This document shows, in pieces, positions 1 to 7,479 of a stretch of 10,901 bases of DNA. The DNA is from an uncultured Flavobacteriales bacterium. GTDB taxonomy: Bacteria; Bacteroidota; Bacteroidia; Flavobacteriales; CALTNV01. The notes beneath the pieces were generated by a model, which was given only the letters and a program-made list of their open reading frames with translations, ran no database searches and was not told the origin of the DNA. The stretch's first letter is position 1; each line of letters begins with the position of its first letter. Position numbers and translations under genes: made by a program. The DNA is taken from positions 1 to 10,901 of the forward strand of contig CALTNV010000039.1 of NCBI GenBank assembly GCA_943845485.1. Direction: 5' to 3'.

Positions 1-456
1 CAAATTGATGTGATTGTTCACCCTCAATCAATTATCCATTCATTAGTACAATTTGAAGATGGAAGCATGAAAGCTCAATTAGGTTTACCAGATATGAAAT
101 TACCTATTCAATATGCATTAGGTTACCCTAAACGTTTAAAAAATAATTTTGAACGTTTTAACTTCTTAAATTACCCTGAATTAAATTTTCACGCACCAGA
201 TAAACAAACATTCAGAAACTTAGATCTGGCGTATCAAGCAATTGAAAAAGGTGGAAATGTAGCATGCAATTTAAATGCAGCTAATGAAGTTACAGTTCAA
301 GCATTTTTAGAAGACAAAATAAGCTTTCTACAAATAGCTGAGATAAACGAAAAAGTAATGAATAAAGCTTCTTTTATTGAAAAACCAAGTTTAGAAGATT
401 ACTTTAATTCTGATACAGAATCAAGAGCTTTAGCTAATGAATTACTAAATAAATAG
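1..456 (+). CDS. dxr: 1-deoxy-D-xylulose 5-phosphate reductoisomerase, C-terminal part
   Basis: Partial gene: the frame is open from base 1, leaving 151 residues before the TAG stop. DXR converts 1-deoxy-D-xylulose 5-phosphate to 2-C-methyl-D-erythritol 4-phosphate with NADPH and a divalent metal. This is the committed step of the MEP isoprenoid pathway in the cytosol. The first residues contain the family signature IDVIVHPQSIIHS, followed by DGS, AQLGLPDM and the PIQYALGYP segment. The C-terminal helical domain carries FRNLDLAYQAI and CNLNAANEV. The whole protein is usually near 385-400 residues, so roughly 235 N-terminal residues (NADPH-binding domain and most of the catalytic domain) lie upstream of the window. 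It is followed after 54 bp by yicC on the same strand. No terminator-like dyad is seen in that gap, so co-transcription is possible. The identity is firm; completeness of the upstream part cannot be judged. Confidence 0.96.
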   Translation, partial: QIDVIVHPQSIIHSLVQFEDGSMKAQLGLPDMKLPIQYALGYPKRLKNNFERFNFLNYPELNFHAPDKQTFRNLDLAYQAIEKGGNVACNLNAANEVTVQAFLEDKISFLQIAEINEKVMNKASFIEKPSLEDYFNSDTESRALANELLNK

Positions 457-510
457 CAAGCAAATATTTTAATCAATAACTTTACAAAACAACTTTTATA
501 TATAACATTT

Positions 511-1380
511 ATGATTTTATCAATGACAGGTTTCGGAAGAGCATCAGCTATGTTCAACGAAAAAAAAATTAGTGTAGAAGTGAGAACTTTAAATAGTAAA
601 ACTGCTGACATTAGTTTACGTTGTTCTTCTATTTACAAAGCCAAAGAAATAAATGTTAGAAACCTTGCTATTAAACACTTAAGAAGAGGTAAAATTGACA
701 TCTCTATTTATGTTGAAAATAATGAGGTTGATAAAAAAGTTAGTTTCAATAAAGAATTAATGCGCCACTACTATAACGAGTTAAAAGAATTCAATAATGA
801 ACTAGATAATAATTCTCCTGAATTTCTATCTATGATTTTACGAATGCCTGATGTAACTTCTACTGAACGTTCTGATTTAGATAAAAATGAATGGAATAAA
901 ATTGAAGAAACAGTTATTGAAGCATTAAACGAAGTAGTGAAATATAGGTCTGATGAAGGACTTACACTACTAACTGATTTGGAAGATAGAATTTCAACAA
1001 TTGAAAATCTAACTCAAGATATTCCACAATACGAAGGTGATAGAATTGAAACAGTAAAACAACGAATTACTCAAAATCTTGAAAATTTAGCAAATAAAGA
1101 TTATGATGCAAATCGTTTAGAACAAGAATTAGTTTTCTACTTAGAAAAATTTGATATTAACGAAGAAAAGGTAAGACTTAAAGCTAATTTAGATTATTTT
1201 AGAACTACCATGAACGGTGAATTAAGCGAAGGAAAAAAACTTGGCTTTATTACTCAAGAAATAGGTAGAGAAATAAATACTACCGGTTCAAAAGCAAACC
1301 ATCAAGAAATTCAAAAAATTGTAGTTCAAATGAAAGATGAACTAGAAAAAATAAAAGAACAAATTTTAAACGTTTTGTAA
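511..1380 (+). CDS. yicC: YicC/YloC family endoribonuclease
   Basis: 289 residues, the normal length for the family. The N-terminus MILSMTGFGRA is the family hallmark and fixes the start at 511. The C-terminus has the conserved DUF1732 block, with KKLGFITQEIGREINT followed by TGSKANHQEIQKIVV and a final KDELEKIKEQ helix. In Escherichia coli, YicC is reported to be an endoribonuclease that acts with PNPase in turnover of small RNA; that role is carried over here by family only. The middle of the protein (about 60-200) is helical and acidic, and I see no other named domain. One base separates its stop from the gmk start, so the two are probably translated from one message and may be translationally coupled. 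The order yicC-gmk-nadD is, as I recall, common in Bacteroidetes. Confidence 0.94.
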   Translation: MILSMTGFGRASAMFNEKKISVEVRTLNSKTADISLRCSSIYKAKEINVRNLAIKHLRRGKIDISIYVENNEVDKKVSFNKELMRHYYNELKEFNNELDNNSPEFLSMILRMPDVTSTERSDLDKNEWNKIEETVIEALNEVVKYRSDEGLTLLTDLEDRISTIENLTQDIPQYEGDRIETVKQRITQNLENLANKDYDANRLEQELVFYLEKFDINEEKVRLKANLDYFRTTMNGELSEGKKLGFITQEIGREINTTGSKANHQEIQKIVVQMKDELEKIKEQILNVL

Positions 1381-1381
1381 T

Positions 1382-1960
1382 ATGGCTGTTGAAAAGGAAG
1401 GAAAATGCATTATTTTCTCTGCTCCATCAGGATCAGGAAAAACAACCATTGTACAACATTTATTAACAAAATTTCCTCAACTTGAGTTTTCAGTTTCTGC
1501 TTGTAGTAGAGAATTAAGAAAAGGAGAAATAAATGGAAAGGATTACCACCAATTAGGAATTGAAGGATTTAAGAAAAAAATTGAAGAAGACTCCTTTATT
1601 GAATGGGAAGAGGTTTATAAAGACAACTATTACGGTACTTTAAAAAGTGAAATACAGCGTATTTGGGACAAAGGTAATGTTGTTATTTTTGATGTAGATG
1701 TGATTGGTGGACTTAATATAAAAGAGTTTTTTGGAAAAAGAGCACTTTCTTGTTTTGTTAAAGCACCTAGTTTACAAGAAATTGAAAATAGGTTAAGGTT
1801 TAGATCTACAGAAACAGAAGAAAAAATACAAATGCGTTTAGCAAAAGCAGTTACAGAGATGAAATTAAGTAATGAATTTGATCAAATTATAATCAATGAC
1901 AATATAGATAAAGCTTTTATTGATGCAGAAAAAATTATTGGAGATTTTATAAAAGTATAA
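1382..1960 (+). CDS. gmk: Guanylate kinase
   Basis: 192 residues, close to the usual 190-210. The enzyme phosphorylates GMP (and dGMP) to GDP with ATP in the cytosol, feeding GTP and dGTP synthesis. The P-loop is APSGSGKT at residues 14-21. The GMP-binding segment follows the yeast enzyme: Ser39, Arg43 and Arg46 in SVSACSRELR, then Tyr55 in NGKDYH, then FIEW and the YYGT motif. DVDVIGG corresponds to the Walker-B-like DxDxxG strand. The RSTETEEKIQMRLAKA stretch is the lid with its adenine-binding and arginine region. The ATG at 1382 is one base after the yicC stop, and nadD starts three bases after its own stop, so it is an internal operon gene. No essential residue appears missing. Confidence 0.97.
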   Translation: MAVEKEGKCIIFSAPSGSGKTTIVQHLLTKFPQLEFSVSACSRELRKGEINGKDYHQLGIEGFKKKIEEDSFIEWEEVYKDNYYGTLKSEIQRIWDKGNVVIFDVDVIGGLNIKEFFGKRALSCFVKAPSLQEIENRLRFRSTETEEKIQMRLAKAVTEMKLSNEFDQIIINDNIDKAFIDAEKIIGDFIKV

Positions 1961-1963
1961 AAA

Positions 1964-2584
1964 ATGAAAATAGGTTTATATTTCGGCACTTTTAACCCTA
2001 TCCATATAGGACATTTAGTAATTGCTAATTATATGGCTACTCACACTGATTTAGATGAGGTTTGGTTAATTGTATCTCCTCAAAACCCCTTAAAAGAAAA
2101 ATCAACCCTATTACCAGATCATCACAGGTTAGACATGGCTTATATGGCTATTGAAAACAACCATATAATTAAAGTTTCTAATGTAGAATTTAGCTTACCA
2201 AAACCATCATACACAATAAACACTCTAGCTTATCTTGAAGAGAAAAACCCCCATGATGAATTTTCTCTTATTATGGGTGAAGATAATATAAGAACCCTTC
2301 ATAAGTGGAAAAACTATAAAGAGATTATTGCTAATCATCACCTTTATATTTATCCAAGAGTTGAAATTATTGAAAACAACAATGCAAATACATTAAACAA
2401 AACCCCACTTACAAATCTTACAGAAGTAGAACAAAAAAACATCACTTTTTGTGACGATGCACCAATTATGAAAATTTCCGCATCTTCTATTAGAGAGAGT
2501 ATCAAAGAAAACAAAAGTGTGAGATATTTAATTTCTGATAATGTGATTAAATATATTGATGAAATGAATTTTTATAAAAAATAA
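1964..2584 (+). CDS. nadD: Nicotinate-nucleotide adenylyltransferase
   Basis: 206 residues, within the normal 190-220. It joins nicotinate mononucleotide and ATP to give deamido-NAD and pyrophosphate, the step before NAD synthetase. The nucleotidyltransferase signature GTFNPIHIGH is at residues 8-17 (the HxGH type, with His14 and His17). The LIVSPQNPLK stretch matches the substrate-binding loop with its conserved P-x-x-P-x-K pattern. The second ATP-binding motif near the C-terminus is KISASSIRESI, a form of the usual ISSTxIR. An Asn/Thr-rich stretch around residues 135-155 is probably a surface loop. The gap to gmk is 3 bp and to the downstream oxidoreductase 4 bp. Nothing appears truncated. 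Confidence 0.96.
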   Translation: MKIGLYFGTFNPIHIGHLVIANYMATHTDLDEVWLIVSPQNPLKEKSTLLPDHHRLDMAYMAIENNHIIKVSNVEFSLPKPSYTINTLAYLEEKNPHDEFSLIMGEDNIRTLHKWKNYKEIIANHHLYIYPRVEIIENNNANTLNKTPLTNLTEVEQKNITFCDDAPIMKISASSIRESIKENKSVRYLISDNVIKYIDEMNFYKK

Positions 2585-2588
2585 CTTT

Positions 2589-3710
2589 ATGAATTTTAGT
2601 TTTTGGGAAAACGAGACATTAATTAATGAAACTGACATAGCTATTATTGGTGGTGGAATCACAGGCTTATCAACTGCTATTCATTTAAAAAAAAATGATT
2701 CTAATCTACAAATTAAAATTTTAGAAAGAGGCCCAATGCCTTGGGGAGCAAGTAGTAAAAATGCTGGATTTGCTTGTTTTGGATCTTTAGGTGAAATCAT
2801 GGACGACCTTAAACATAGCACTATTGAGGAAATTATTGATTTAATAAAGCTACGAAAATCAGGTTTAGATGAATTAAAAAAACTAATTGGTGAGGAAGTT
2901 ATGGATTTCCAAAAACATGGCGGATTAGAGTTATTTACACCAGAACAAGAAAAAGAATTAAACGATTGTATTAAATTTCTCCCTGAAATTAATCAAAAAT
3001 TAAGACCAATTTTTGGAGGGAACGTATACACATTAATTGAAAATAATTTTGGATTTAATGGGGTATTAGGCATTATTAAAAACAATTTTGAAGGCCAAAT
3101 TGATACCGGATTAATGATTCAAGCTTATATTAAAAAAGCAAAAAAATTAGGCATTGAAATCATCAATGGTGCTGACGTAAACAACTTAGAGGAAATCGAT
3201 AAAAAAGTCATTATTTCATTAAAGGGAGGAATGAATATTTCTGCTAAAAAAACAGTGATTTGTTCAAATGGTTTTGCAAAGCAACTATTGCCAAACGAAG
3301 ATGTAGAACCTGCTAGAGCACAAGTTTTAATAACAAAACCAATAAAAAACTTACCATTTAAAGGTACATTTCATTACGACAAAGGTTATTATTATTTTAG
3401 AAATATTAACAATAGAGTTCTTTTTGGAGGAGGTAGAAATATAGATTTTAAAGGTGAAAACACTACCATAATGGAAAATAGTGTTGATATTATTACTGAA
3501 TTAAAACGTATTTTAAAAGAGGTTATTTTACCAAATACACCACACGAAATTGATTATACTTGGGCTGGAATCATGGGGGTTGGAAATACAAAAGAACCAA
3601 TTATTAAAAATATAAGCAACAATATTATTTGCGCAGTTAGGCTCGGAGGTATGGGAGTCGCTATCGGAACTATTGTTGGAAAAAAAGCTGCTGAATTAGT
3701 GAATAAATAA
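2589..3710 (+). CDS. FAD-dependent oxidoreductase, DAO family
   Basis: 373 residues, a usual size for single-domain DAO-fold flavoproteins (glycine oxidase, sarcosine oxidase and gamma-glutamylputrescine oxidase relatives). An N-terminal Rossmann motif IIGGGITGLS (GGGITG at 21-26) binds the FAD ADP moiety. The KILERG strand ends in the Glu that normally holds the ribose, and GASSKNAGFACFGS (about 53-66) is the conserved segment near the flavin. The C-terminal part has TWAGIMGV (about 324-331) and a Gly-rich RLGGMGVAIG (351-360) that closes over the FAD. The family oxidises amines or amino acids, but no substrate can be read from the sequence. There is no signal peptide, so it is cytosolic. 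It begins 4 bp after nadD and is probably the last gene of the operon. Whether this location is functional or incidental is unknown. Confidence 0.85.
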   Translation: MNFSFWENETLINETDIAIIGGGITGLSTAIHLKKNDSNLQIKILERGPMPWGASSKNAGFACFGSLGEIMDDLKHSTIEEIIDLIKLRKSGLDELKKLIGEEVMDFQKHGGLELFTPEQEKELNDCIKFLPEINQKLRPIFGGNVYTLIENNFGFNGVLGIIKNNFEGQIDTGLMIQAYIKKAKKLGIEIINGADVNNLEEIDKKVIISLKGGMNISAKKTVICSNGFAKQLLPNEDVEPARAQVLITKPIKNLPFKGTFHYDKGYYYFRNINNRVLFGGGRNIDFKGENTTIMENSVDIITELKRILKEVILPNTPHEIDYTWAGIMGVGNTKEPIIKNISNNIICAVRLGGMGVAIGTIVGKKAAELVNK

Positions 3711-3862
3711 TACTATTATCTTAAAAAAACAATCTCAAAAACTACACTCCTTATAAACTCAAAATGATTGATAAAGATTTCTTTATAAAATGCGAGAGAA
3801 GACATCATTAATTGATTTATTATTAATCTGTTACAGTCAAAATAGTTAGATCTTTCTTTTCT

Positions 3863-3902
3863 TATGTTTAATAACTAATAATCTTTTATTAGAGTAAACA
3901 TA
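3863..3902. repeat. Nested inverted repeat (possible hairpin)
   Basis: Two nested perfect inverted repeats. The outer arms are TATGTTTA (3863-3870) and TAAACATA (3895-3902). The inner arms are CTAATAA (3875-3881) and TTATTAG (3886-3892) around a TCTT loop. An internal loop of 4 and 2 bases separates the two stems. Fifteen base pairs in total, mostly A-T. It lies about 150 bp after the oxidoreductase stop. It might end the upstream operon, but only a short T tract (ATTTT) follows and the stem is weak, so a terminator role is uncertain. Confidence 0.5.
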
Positions 3903-4080
3903 GCCATTTTAAAACCTTAGTTTATTACTCAGCGGCAGTTTTTATTTTTATAAAAAAAAGATATTTATCTGATTGTAAAAAATGAAAAATTTCAATAATT
4001 GAGAGAAAAATAATGCTTTAAAAATATTTTTTAAAAAATAATTAGGTAATAACACTCTAAACTAAACCTAGTATAATTAA

Positions 4081-4109
4081 TAATTTAAGGAAAATACAAC
4101 CTTAAATTA
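4081..4109 (+). promoter_or_regulatory. 10-bp dyad just upstream of the lipoprotein start
   Basis: Perfect inverted repeat TAATTTAAGG (4081-4090) and CCTTAAATTA (4100-4109) with a 9-base loop, AAAATACAA. The right arm ends 6 bases before the ATG at 4116. It could be an operator or, if transcribed, a 5' leader hairpin that affects ribosome access. The symmetry is seen directly; the function is inferred. Confidence 0.45.
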
Positions 4110-4115
4110 ACATAT

Positions 4116-4589
4116 ATGAAAAAGCTAATTTTAATTTTATTTACACTTACATTCTTTTATTCTTGTAAAAAAGATAAAGAAGAAACAACACCAAACAATG
4201 ATATCATAAATAGGGGGCTTGTAACATTTAAAATTAATGGCAAAAATAAATCTTTTAGTATTGCTAACTCATACAATAATGGTTTACTTTCTATGGGAGA
4301 CTCAGAAAATGAATTAATAACATTCTTTTTTCCGGAACCCACTATTTTTCCTACTACCTATAGTATGAATACTGAAGATATGATAATTGCAGGTTATATT
4401 ATCAATAATAAACAATACTCAGCAACCAATGGTCTTTTAGGACTAGGTCAATTAGGATCATTAACTATTAGCATAACTAAGTATAAGGACTTAAAAATAT
4501 CTGGAACTTTTGAGTTTACAGGTATAAATGAAAACAATGAAGAAGTAGCAATTACAGATGGAATTTTTACTGATATTCCAGGCTTATAA
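4116..4589 (+). CDS. Small outer-membrane-type lipoprotein (DUF6252-like)
   Basis: 157 residues. The signal peptide is short (MKK, a hydrophobic core of residues 4-15) and ends in the lipobox FYSC with the lipidated Cys at 17. The residues after Cys17 are KKDKEE, a Lys/Asp/Glu-rich patch resembling the lipoprotein export signal described in Bacteroidetes, so surface exposure is possible. The mature part starts with a Thr/Pro/Asn linker, then LVTFKINGKNKSF. It ends with a beta-rich segment, LKISGTFEFTG followed by AITDGIFTDI. These pieces resemble the Bacteroidetes DUF6252-type lipoproteins, for which I know no function. No enzyme motif is seen. It stands alone between a long gap and a strong dyad, so it is probably a single-gene transcript. 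The start is supported by the signal peptide beginning at the first Met. Confidence 0.8.
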   Translation: MKKLILILFTLTFFYSCKKDKEETTPNNDIINRGLVTFKINGKNKSFSIANSYNNGLLSMGDSENELITFFFPEPTIFPTTYSMNTEDMIIAGYIINNKQYSATNGLLGLGQLGSLTISITKYKDLKISGTFEFTGINENNEEVAITDGIFTDIPGL

Positions 4590-4640
4590 AAAAAACTTTA
4601 ATACAATTTAAATCTAGCTAAATTAGAATAAACTGACTTA

Positions 4641-4682
4641 TACAAATGAGAAAACAAACACCAATTTGTTTTCTCATTTGTA
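4641..4682. terminator. Perfect 18-bp dyad, probable bidirectional terminator
   Basis: Left arm 4641-4658 and right arm 4665-4682 are perfectly complementary over 18 bp, with a 6-base loop CACCAA. Each arm ends next to the loop in an A- or T-rich tract, so the RNA from either strand forms a stable stem containing U runs. It lies 51 bp after the lipoprotein stop and about 80 bp after the stop of the convergent nuclease gene. That is where a shared terminator is expected. Confidence 0.8.
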
Positions 4683-4763
4683 AATTAATTACATTACAGT
4701 TATAGAAAATTTATCTTCTCAAAAAAACTACTTTAATTTAGTAAACATTATTTGATAATAAAA

Positions 4764-7478
4764 TCAATAACAAAACTTACAATACCTGGATTGATCGTTA
4801 TGAATAAAAGGAACTTTTTCATTTAATATTTCATTAATAACATCCTCAATATTTTCTTTCACAATAGCTAATTCATTCTTTGAAAAGTTTAATTCTTTAT
4901 CAATTTTTGCTAACATATAGCCTTGATTTGCATTTTTAAAAGAATAAATAGAAAGTTGTAAATTACTAATGTTAGGATATTTTTGGCGTGCCATTAAACC
5001 ATAACAACCCAACTGCAATGCTTTTGGTTTTTTAATTAATTCGTGAGTTTTAAAACTAATATCAATAGGATTTACATTTCCTGTTTTATAATCAATTACT
5101 CTGAAAGATCCATTAACAGCATCAAACCTATCTACTTTACCTTTTAATTTATAGTTGTACCCTTCTTCAGTTGTACCATCAAAAATTAAAGTATCTTCTA
5201 AAGCATGTATAGTCATTACATTTTTTTCTATGATATTTAGCTCTTGTTTAAAAAAATCTTCTAAGTATTTTTTTGCAACTTCAAAGAGTAATAAATTCCT
5301 TCCTGACTTTATAGACGTTTCTGCAAAATGTGTTTTAAAATTATCAAACAAAGAAGAATCAATATTGTTCAAACATTCAAGTAAATCAATTTTAGTTAAT
5401 GGTCTTTTTAAATATGGAGTAATTAAATATTCTAATGTATCGTGAATAATTGTTCCAAAAGTAGAGTGATCAGCAGATTCTTCAATTTCTTTTGGTTCTT
5501 TAATTTGCAAAACATATTTTACATAAAAATCGTATGGACAGTTTAAATATGTATTTAATGCACTTGGACTGATTCCTTTTTCTATGTAAGACTTTAAATA
5601 TGTTATCATTTCAGTACTTTTCTTTACTTCATGAATAACTTTTTCATTACTAGGTACAGAAAGTGTTAAATCAACTTTTTTAAATACAACATGTTCTGCT
5701 TCTTTAAAATCTAAACGCAACTGATTAATATATCTACTTGGCTCATTCTCTTCTTGTGTTTCAGTGAAAATTAAATGTACATTTTCACTTCTCTGGAGTA
5801 ATCTATAAAAATTATATGAAAATAATGCTTCTTGTTCTTTACGGGTTGGTATTTGATGATACCTTCTAACATCATAAGGAATTAAGGAATTTGATTTTGA
5901 ACTAGATGGCATTACTCCCTCATTAACCGACAAAAATATAATATTTTTAAAATCTAACATTCTTGCTTCAAGTAAACCCATAATTTGAACACCTGAAGTT
6001 TTTTCTCCAACGAAAGATAATTTAGCAGCCTTTATTTTAGTTAAAAATAAAGGCTTTATGTTCTTTAATGAATCTATAAAATCTCGATAAGGACTAACTT
6101 CATTAAAAAAATCCTCACAGATTTGTTCAAACTGTTCAACTATTTGATATTGGATATCATTTTTGATATTTTGTTTATCGTCAAGCGATTGATCTAATAA
6201 AAACTGTAATAATAACTTAATTAAAACTGTTCCTTGTTTCACTACAGAAAATAAACTTAAAATATTTTTATCTAAAATTACCTTCGTTAAATCTTCAACA
6301 CTTAAAAATAAATGATTTGTTTTTTGAATATATTGTTTAAAATCGAGTAACAGATGCTTATCTACCCAATCATTATCTAAAACATTAATTACATCTTTAT
6401 AATAAAATCGTTGCCTATTATACTGTTCATAATTTTCATGTAGAATAAATAAATGATTGTATAATTGCTGTATATTTAACTGTTTTAAACTTAATCCCAT
6501 TGTAATATTTACAGGAATTGTATCTGGCAAATTATTTAGTAATGGCATTAATAAATCTTCATCTCCTAAAACAACAGCAACACTATTTACTTTTTCATAC
6601 TGCTCAATAATTTGTCCAGCAGCAACAGTTTGATTATAATTATTATTTGTACTTACCAGGTCTATGGTTTTAGCTACGCTATTAAAATTATCACTTACCC
6701 AATTAATTTTAGGTAGTTTATTATTATATTTTCTATAAAAATGTCCAGCTTCATGAATAGGGTTTTCAATATAAAACTTATCAACATCCCAATAAATTTT
6801 AGCATTATATACTTCATAAAGCCTTATAAAAAGTTTCTCTTCAGCTTTTGAAATAGCACTAAACCCAGCAACAAATAATTGTTTGTTTTGAAACACATCT
6901 AAACTTTCAGGTTGTTCTACAATAGACCTCATTATCATTCCTGAATAGGCTATATTTTTAGAAGCTAATCTTTGTTTAAATTTCTTGTAATAATCTTGTA
7001 GTTTTTTCCAAAAAGATATATTTTCTTTTTGTTTACTACTTAATTTCTTACTGTTAGCATAGCTCCAATTATCAATATCCCAACCTTCTAACTCCATAAT
7101 ATTTTCTAAATCAATAAATACTTTTTTTGTATCTAACAAGTAAGTATCTATATCTCTAAAATCATTGATTAATTGAGTACCCCATTTTTGAAATGTGTAA
7201 AAATCTTTTGGTTGTTTTTCTATTTCAAGATGAACTAAATAAAGTTCGGCTAAAAGGGTTAAATCTTTTGCAACTATGAAAGAAGAACATAACTCACCAA
7301 CATCAGACAATGTTAAAATTTCAGGAGCTATAAACGCCCTATTTAAGATCTTATTCATGTCTTTTAAAAGCAATACTCCAGCTCTCTGATTTGGAACTAG
7401 TACAATACTTTCACTATAATCTACTTTGTTTTCTGTAACAATTTCAGATGCTAACTGATATAAAAAAGAGTTTTTCAA
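4764..7478 (-). CDS. AddB-like PD-(D/E)XK nuclease family protein
   Basis: 904 residues; the best description is the AddB-type subunit of an AddAB-like helicase-nuclease that processes double-strand breaks for recombination. The N-terminus has LVPNQRAG (27-34) where an ATPase would have a Walker A motif; no GxGKT is present, so the helicase fold is probably non-catalytic. A UvrD-like conserved block begins at MGLLEARMLDF (500-510) and continues through VNEGVMP. The C-terminal RecB-family nuclease has His679 (FGTIIHDTL), Asp783 (GKVDRFD), Asp796 and Lys798 (IDYKTG). The Asp-Asp-Lys spacing is the same as in E. coli RecB (D1067, D1080, K1082). Cys647 (LNCPYDFY) and the terminal CKFC (Cys900, Cys903) fit three of the four Fe-S ligands of AddB. 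The start is TTG at 7478: an in-frame stop lies just upstream with no ATG between, and the first internal ATG (residue 41) would remove conserved sequence. It begins one base after the TPR gene stop. An AddA partner is not in the window. Confidence 0.88.
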   Translation of the reverse strand: MKNSFLYQLASEIVTENKVDYSESIVLVPNQRAGVLLLKDMNKILNRAFIAPEILTLSDVGELCSSFIVAKDLTLLAELYLVHLEIEKQPKDFYTFQKWGTQLINDFRDIDTYLLDTKKVFIDLENIMELEGWDIDNWSYANSKKLSSKQKENISFWKKLQDYYKKFKQRLASKNIAYSGMIMRSIVEQPESLDVFQNKQLFVAGFSAISKAEEKLFIRLYEVYNAKIYWDVDKFYIENPIHEAGHFYRKYNNKLPKINWVSDNFNSVAKTIDLVSTNNNYNQTVAAGQIIEQYEKVNSVAVVLGDEDLLMPLLNNLPDTIPVNITMGLSLKQLNIQQLYNHLFILHENYEQYNRQRFYYKDVINVLDNDWVDKHLLLDFKQYIQKTNHLFLSVEDLTKVILDKNILSLFSVVKQGTVLIKLLLQFLLDQSLDDKQNIKNDIQYQIVEQFEQICEDFFNEVSPYRDFIDSLKNIKPLFLTKIKAAKLSFVGEKTSGVQIMGLLEARMLDFKNIIFLSVNEGVMPSSSKSNSLIPYDVRRYHQIPTRKEQEALFSYNFYRLLQRSENVHLIFTETQEENEPSRYINQLRLDFKEAEHVVFKKVDLTLSVPSNEKVIHEVKKSTEMITYLKSYIEKGISPSALNTYLNCPYDFYVKYVLQIKEPKEIEESADHSTFGTIIHDTLEYLITPYLKRPLTKIDLLECLNNIDSSLFDNFKTHFAETSIKSGRNLLLFEVAKKYLEDFFKQELNIIEKNVMTIHALEDTLIFDGTTEEGYNYKLKGKVDRFDAVNGSFRVIDYKTGNVNPIDISFKTHELIKKPKALQLGCYGLMARQKYPNISNLQLSIYSFKNANQGYMLAKIDKELNFSKNELAIVKENIEDVINEILNEKVPFIHNDQSRYCKFCY

Positions 7479-7479
7479 A

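Larger units (their letters stand above)
3711..4115. other. Non-coding gap of about 405 bp
   Basis: Very AT-rich stretch between the oxidoreductase stop and the lipoprotein start. I find no credible gene; the longest tidy frame noticed, 3764-3811, codes for only 15 residues. It contains a nested inverted repeat at 3863-3902 and a 10-bp dyad at 4081-4109, listed separately. I found no exact TAnnTTTG on the plus strand; the nearest is TATTTTTT in the AT tract near 4024. It must contain the 3' end of the left operon and presumably the lipoprotein promoter, but neither is clear. Confidence 0.7.

Noticed and set aside
399..611. 70-codon minus-strand frame across the dxr-yicC junction
   Set aside because: It overlaps the end of dxr and the conserved start of yicC on the other strand and has no recognisable features.
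3764..3811. Short frame coding for 15 residues in the long gap
   Set aside because: Too short, no ribosome-binding or promoter support, and expected by chance.
4016..4042. AT-only palindromic tract (TTAAAAATATTTTTTAA-like)
   Set aside because: Low-complexity A/T sequence gives such symmetry by chance; no other signal supports it.
4072..4077. TATAAT before the lipoprotein gene
   Set aside because: No -35 partner is present, and Bacteroidetes primary sigma factor prefers TAnnTTTG; probably chance in AT-rich DNA.
4157..4342. 61-codon minus-strand frame inside the lipoprotein gene
   Set aside because: Fully antisense to a gene with a clear signal peptide and lipobox; no support of its own.
5155..5445. 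96-codon plus-strand frame inside the nuclease gene
   Set aside because: Antisense to the region just before and into the RecB-type nuclease domain, which is clearly the real coding frame.
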